A stretch of DNA of 64,000 nucleotides from Dyella_A ginsengisoli (GTDB lineage Bacteria > Pseudomonadota > Gammaproteobacteria > Xanthomonadales > Rhodanobacteraceae). The position numbers and the translations under genes are program-made. The DNA lies in NCBI RefSeq assembly GCF_044904665.1, contig NZ_JADIKM010000006.1, positions 186,001 to 250,000 of the forward strand, written 5' to 3'. This document shows, piece by piece, positions 62,173-64,000 of this stretch; positions within the stretch are counted from its first letter, which is position 1, and every line of letters begins with the position of its first letter. A model generated the notes under the pieces. The model worked only from the letters and a program-made list of their open reading frames with translations, was not told the origin of the DNA and made no database searches.

Positions 62173-62240
62173 TCGCGCATCGATCGGACGATCCACGCCT
62201 CACACGGCGATGCGTCGCCCGCATCCGCAAGGCAAGAAAA

Positions 62241-62278
62241 ACGAAGGGCCGGTCATGCGACCGGCCCTTCGTGCTTTT
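62241..62278. terminator. Bidirectional terminator between blaR1 and the peptidase
   Basis: A 13-bp stem (CGAAGGGCCGGTC / GACCGGCCCTTCG, loop ATGC) with AAAA on the left and CTTTT on the right. It serves both the blaR1 gene and the convergent peptidase gene. Confidence 0.85.
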
Positions 62279-62307
62279 CCATCACGCCGAATGTCGACGT
62301 GGACCGC

Positions 62308-64000
62308 TTACATCTTCGGCGGCGTCACCTGGTACTGCGCCGGCGGCGTGTCGCCGGCGAGGTTGCGCACGAAGTAGTCCCAGCGCCGACGCATCACGTA
62401 CGGCGCGTCCTTGGCGTAGCCGTGGTGCGCGTTGGGGACCAGCAGCAGGTCGAAATCCTTGTTGGCGTCCATCAGCGCACGCACCATCAGCATGGTGTTG
62501 GACAGCGGCACGTTGTCGTCCATGGAACCGTGCACCAGCATCAGGTGGCCCTTGAGCTTGGCCGCATGGTTCTCGTTGGCCTGGTCGTCGTAGTTGCTCT
62601 TGCCGTCCTTGTCGACGGTGAGCTCGCCCTGGTACTTCTCGGCCCAGTCGTCCTCGTAGTTGCGGTTGTCGTGGTTGCCGCTCTCGGACCAGGCGACCTT
62701 GAAGAAGTCCGGGTAGCGCAGCATGGCGTCGGTGGACGCGTTGCCGCCGCCGGAGTGGCCCCAGATGCCGACGCGGGTGAGGTCCATCCACGGATAACGC
62801 TTGCCCAGTTCCTTCAGTCCGACGACCTGGTCCGGCAGGGTGTTGTCGCCCATGTCGCCATACCAGGTGTCGTGGAACGCCTTGGAGCGCCACGGCGTAC
62901 CCATGCCGTCGATCGCCACCACGATGAAGCCCAGCTCGGCCAGCGCCTGGTGGTCCACCCGCGCGGCGTTGAAGCTGCGCGAGCCGACCGAGCCGACCTG
63001 CGGACCGGGATAGATGTAGTCCACCACCGGGTACTTCTTCGACGCGTCGAAGTTCGTCGGCTTGAACATCAGGCCGTACAAATCGGTCTTGCCGTCGCGC
63101 CCCTTCACCGTCACCGGCACCGGAGGCACCCAGCCGGTGGCCTGCAGGCGGCTGATGTCGGCCTTGGCCACGGTGGCCAGCGTGTGGCCGTCGTTGCTGG
63201 CACGCAGCACGGTGACCGGCGGCACGCTGGGGGTGGAATACGCATCGACGAAGCTGGCGCCATCGGGCGACAGGCTGATGTCGTGGTTGGCCGGCTCGGG
63301 CGTGAGCAGGGTCGGCTTGCCGCCGTCCAGGCTCACTTTGTAGAACTGGCTGAAGTACGGGTCCATGCCCTTCTGCCGACCCACCGCCTCGAACCACACG
63401 GTGCGGGTCTTGGGATCGACCTTGAGCATCTCGGTGACTACGCCTTCACCGGTGGTGATGGCGCGCTTGAGCTTGCCCGTGTTGAGGTCATACAGATAGA
63501 GCTGACCCCAGTTGCTGCGTTCGGAGTACCACACCGCCTCGTGCGTGGCCGGCAGGTAGGCCCAGTTGGCGCGGCCGATGCCGCTCTCGTAGTAGGTCTT
63601 GGCGCTTTCCTCGAACACCGTGCGCACCTTGCCGGTGGCCGCATCGGCAATGCGGAACCACTCGTGCTTGTGGAAGCGCGAGGTGGAGACGAAGGCCAGC
63701 GTCTTGCCGTCCGGCGCCCACTTCACGTCGTCCCAGCCGCCGTCGGAGCCGCAGCTGACGTCGTCGCACAGGGTGGATCGGTGCTGGTCGGCCGGCATGT
63801 CCAGTCGCAGCACTTTCCTGGTCGGCACGTCGATGATGACGCGCTCGATCATGGTCACGTCCTTGTCGCCGGCCAACGGGTACTTCCACGCTTCGAGCTT
63901 GGGATGGCCCACGTCGGTGGAGACCATGTACATGTCGCCCGTCTTGCGCTGGTCCTGCTGGAAGGTCGCGATCTTGGTCGAATCCGGCGACCACTCCACG
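62308..64000 (-). CDS. S9 peptidase, DPP-IV-like (N-terminus cut off)
   Basis: The C-terminal 563 residues of a dipeptidyl-peptidase IV-like serine peptidase; the start lies beyond the window. The beta-propeller region (WSPDSTKIATFQQD, VKWAPDGKTLAFVSTS) is followed by the alpha/beta hydrolase domain. The catalytic Ser is in GIWGHSGGGNAS (GHSGGG instead of the usual GWSYGG), Asp in SMDDNVP and His in NAHHGYAKD. It is probably periplasmic or secreted, releasing dipeptides; a signal peptide cannot be checked. The tail ends QVTPPKM. The convergent terminator at 62241-62278 is shared. Confidence 0.87.
   Translation of the reverse strand, partial: VEWSPDSTKIATFQQDQRKTGDMYMVSTDVGHPKLEAWKYPLAGDKDVTMIERVIIDVPTRKVLRLDMPADQHRSTLCDDVSCGSDGGWDDVKWAPDGKTLAFVSTSRFHKHEWFRIADAATGKVRTVFEESAKTYYESGIGRANWAYLPATHEAVWYSERSNWGQLYLYDLNTGKLKRAITTGEGVVTEMLKVDPKTRTVWFEAVGRQKGMDPYFSQFYKVSLDGGKPTLLTPEPANHDISLSPDGASFVDAYSTPSVPPVTVLRASNDGHTLATVAKADISRLQATGWVPPVPVTVKGRDGKTDLYGLMFKPTNFDASKKYPVVDYIYPGPQVGSVGSRSFNAARVDHQALAELGFIVVAIDGMGTPWRSKAFHDTWYGDMGDNTLPDQVVGLKELGKRYPWMDLTRVGIWGHSGGGNASTDAMLRYPDFFKVAWSESGNHDNRNYEDDWAEKYQGELTVDKDGKSNYDDQANENHAAKLKGHLMLVHGSMDDNVPLSNTMLMVRALMDANKDFDLLLVPNAHHGYAKDAPYVMRRRWDYFVRNLAGDTPPAQYQVTPPKM

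Overview
The window looks like chromosomal DNA from a GC-rich gammaproteobacterium of the Xanthomonadales/Lysobacterales, most likely Rhodanobacteraceae (Rhodanobacter, Dyella, Frateuria or Luteibacter-like). This is inferred from the Xanthomonas-type chromosomal VirB/VirD4 locus with XVIPCD-tailed effectors, the Oar-like and PqqU-like TonB receptors, the cytochrome c5 and the ZapE/AcpH neighbourhood. No RNA genes, IS elements or CRISPR arrays were seen.

Layout. (1) 2-2679: the end of an NAD-dependent molybdenum formate dehydrogenase operon (fdsA fragment, fdsD). (2) 2813-22317: a complete type IV secretion system in the order virD4, B7, B8, B9, B10, B11, B1, B2, B3, B4, B5, B6. It is followed by two DUF4189 secreted proteins, a small secreted protein, and two tandem [lipoprotein immunity candidate + peptidoglycan-attacking effector] pairs. 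Both effectors end in a domain with the pattern of the VirD4-docking XVIPCD, so the locus reads as a contact-dependent bacterial killing system. GC drops from virB5 through the small secreted protein. (3) 22447-30388, minus strand: a tripartite RND pump, mdtABC-like. (4) 30750-39215: housekeeping and accessory genes (cytochrome c5, AcpH, an alpha/beta hydrolase, ZapE, a GAF/degenerate-GGDEF/EAL phosphodiesterase, a degenerate pirin, a frameshifted acyl-CoA synthetase) and a C-terminal OmpW remnant.

(5) 39228-50064: an alcohol oxidation island. A sigma-54 activator (AcoR-like) diverges from an ExaC-type aldehyde dehydrogenase that has a good -24/-12 promoter. Next come a porin, a PQQ alcohol dehydrogenase carrying the D-Y-D signature of lanthanide-dependent enzymes, and one protein fusing an MxaJ/XoxJ-like binding domain to a cytochrome c. 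A TonB receptor strongly resembling the PQQ importer PqqU (YncD) and a DUF779 protein follow. The set suggests uptake of PQQ, periplasmic alcohol oxidation, electron delivery to a cytochrome, and cytoplasmic aldehyde oxidation. (6) 50104-51902: an Asp/Asn beta-hydroxylase with a Nif11-like tail, overlapping a sulfotransferase.

(7) 51935-56336: class Ia ribonucleotide reductase (nrdA, a small KTSC-like gene, nrdB). The leader holds a DnaA box, an NrdR-like box, a promoter, a cobalamin riboswitch and a 164-bp palindromic element. (8) 56516-64000: an Oar-like TonB receptor, a BlaI/BlaR1-type pair with two operators, and the C-terminal part of a DPP-IV-like S9 peptidase that runs off the window.
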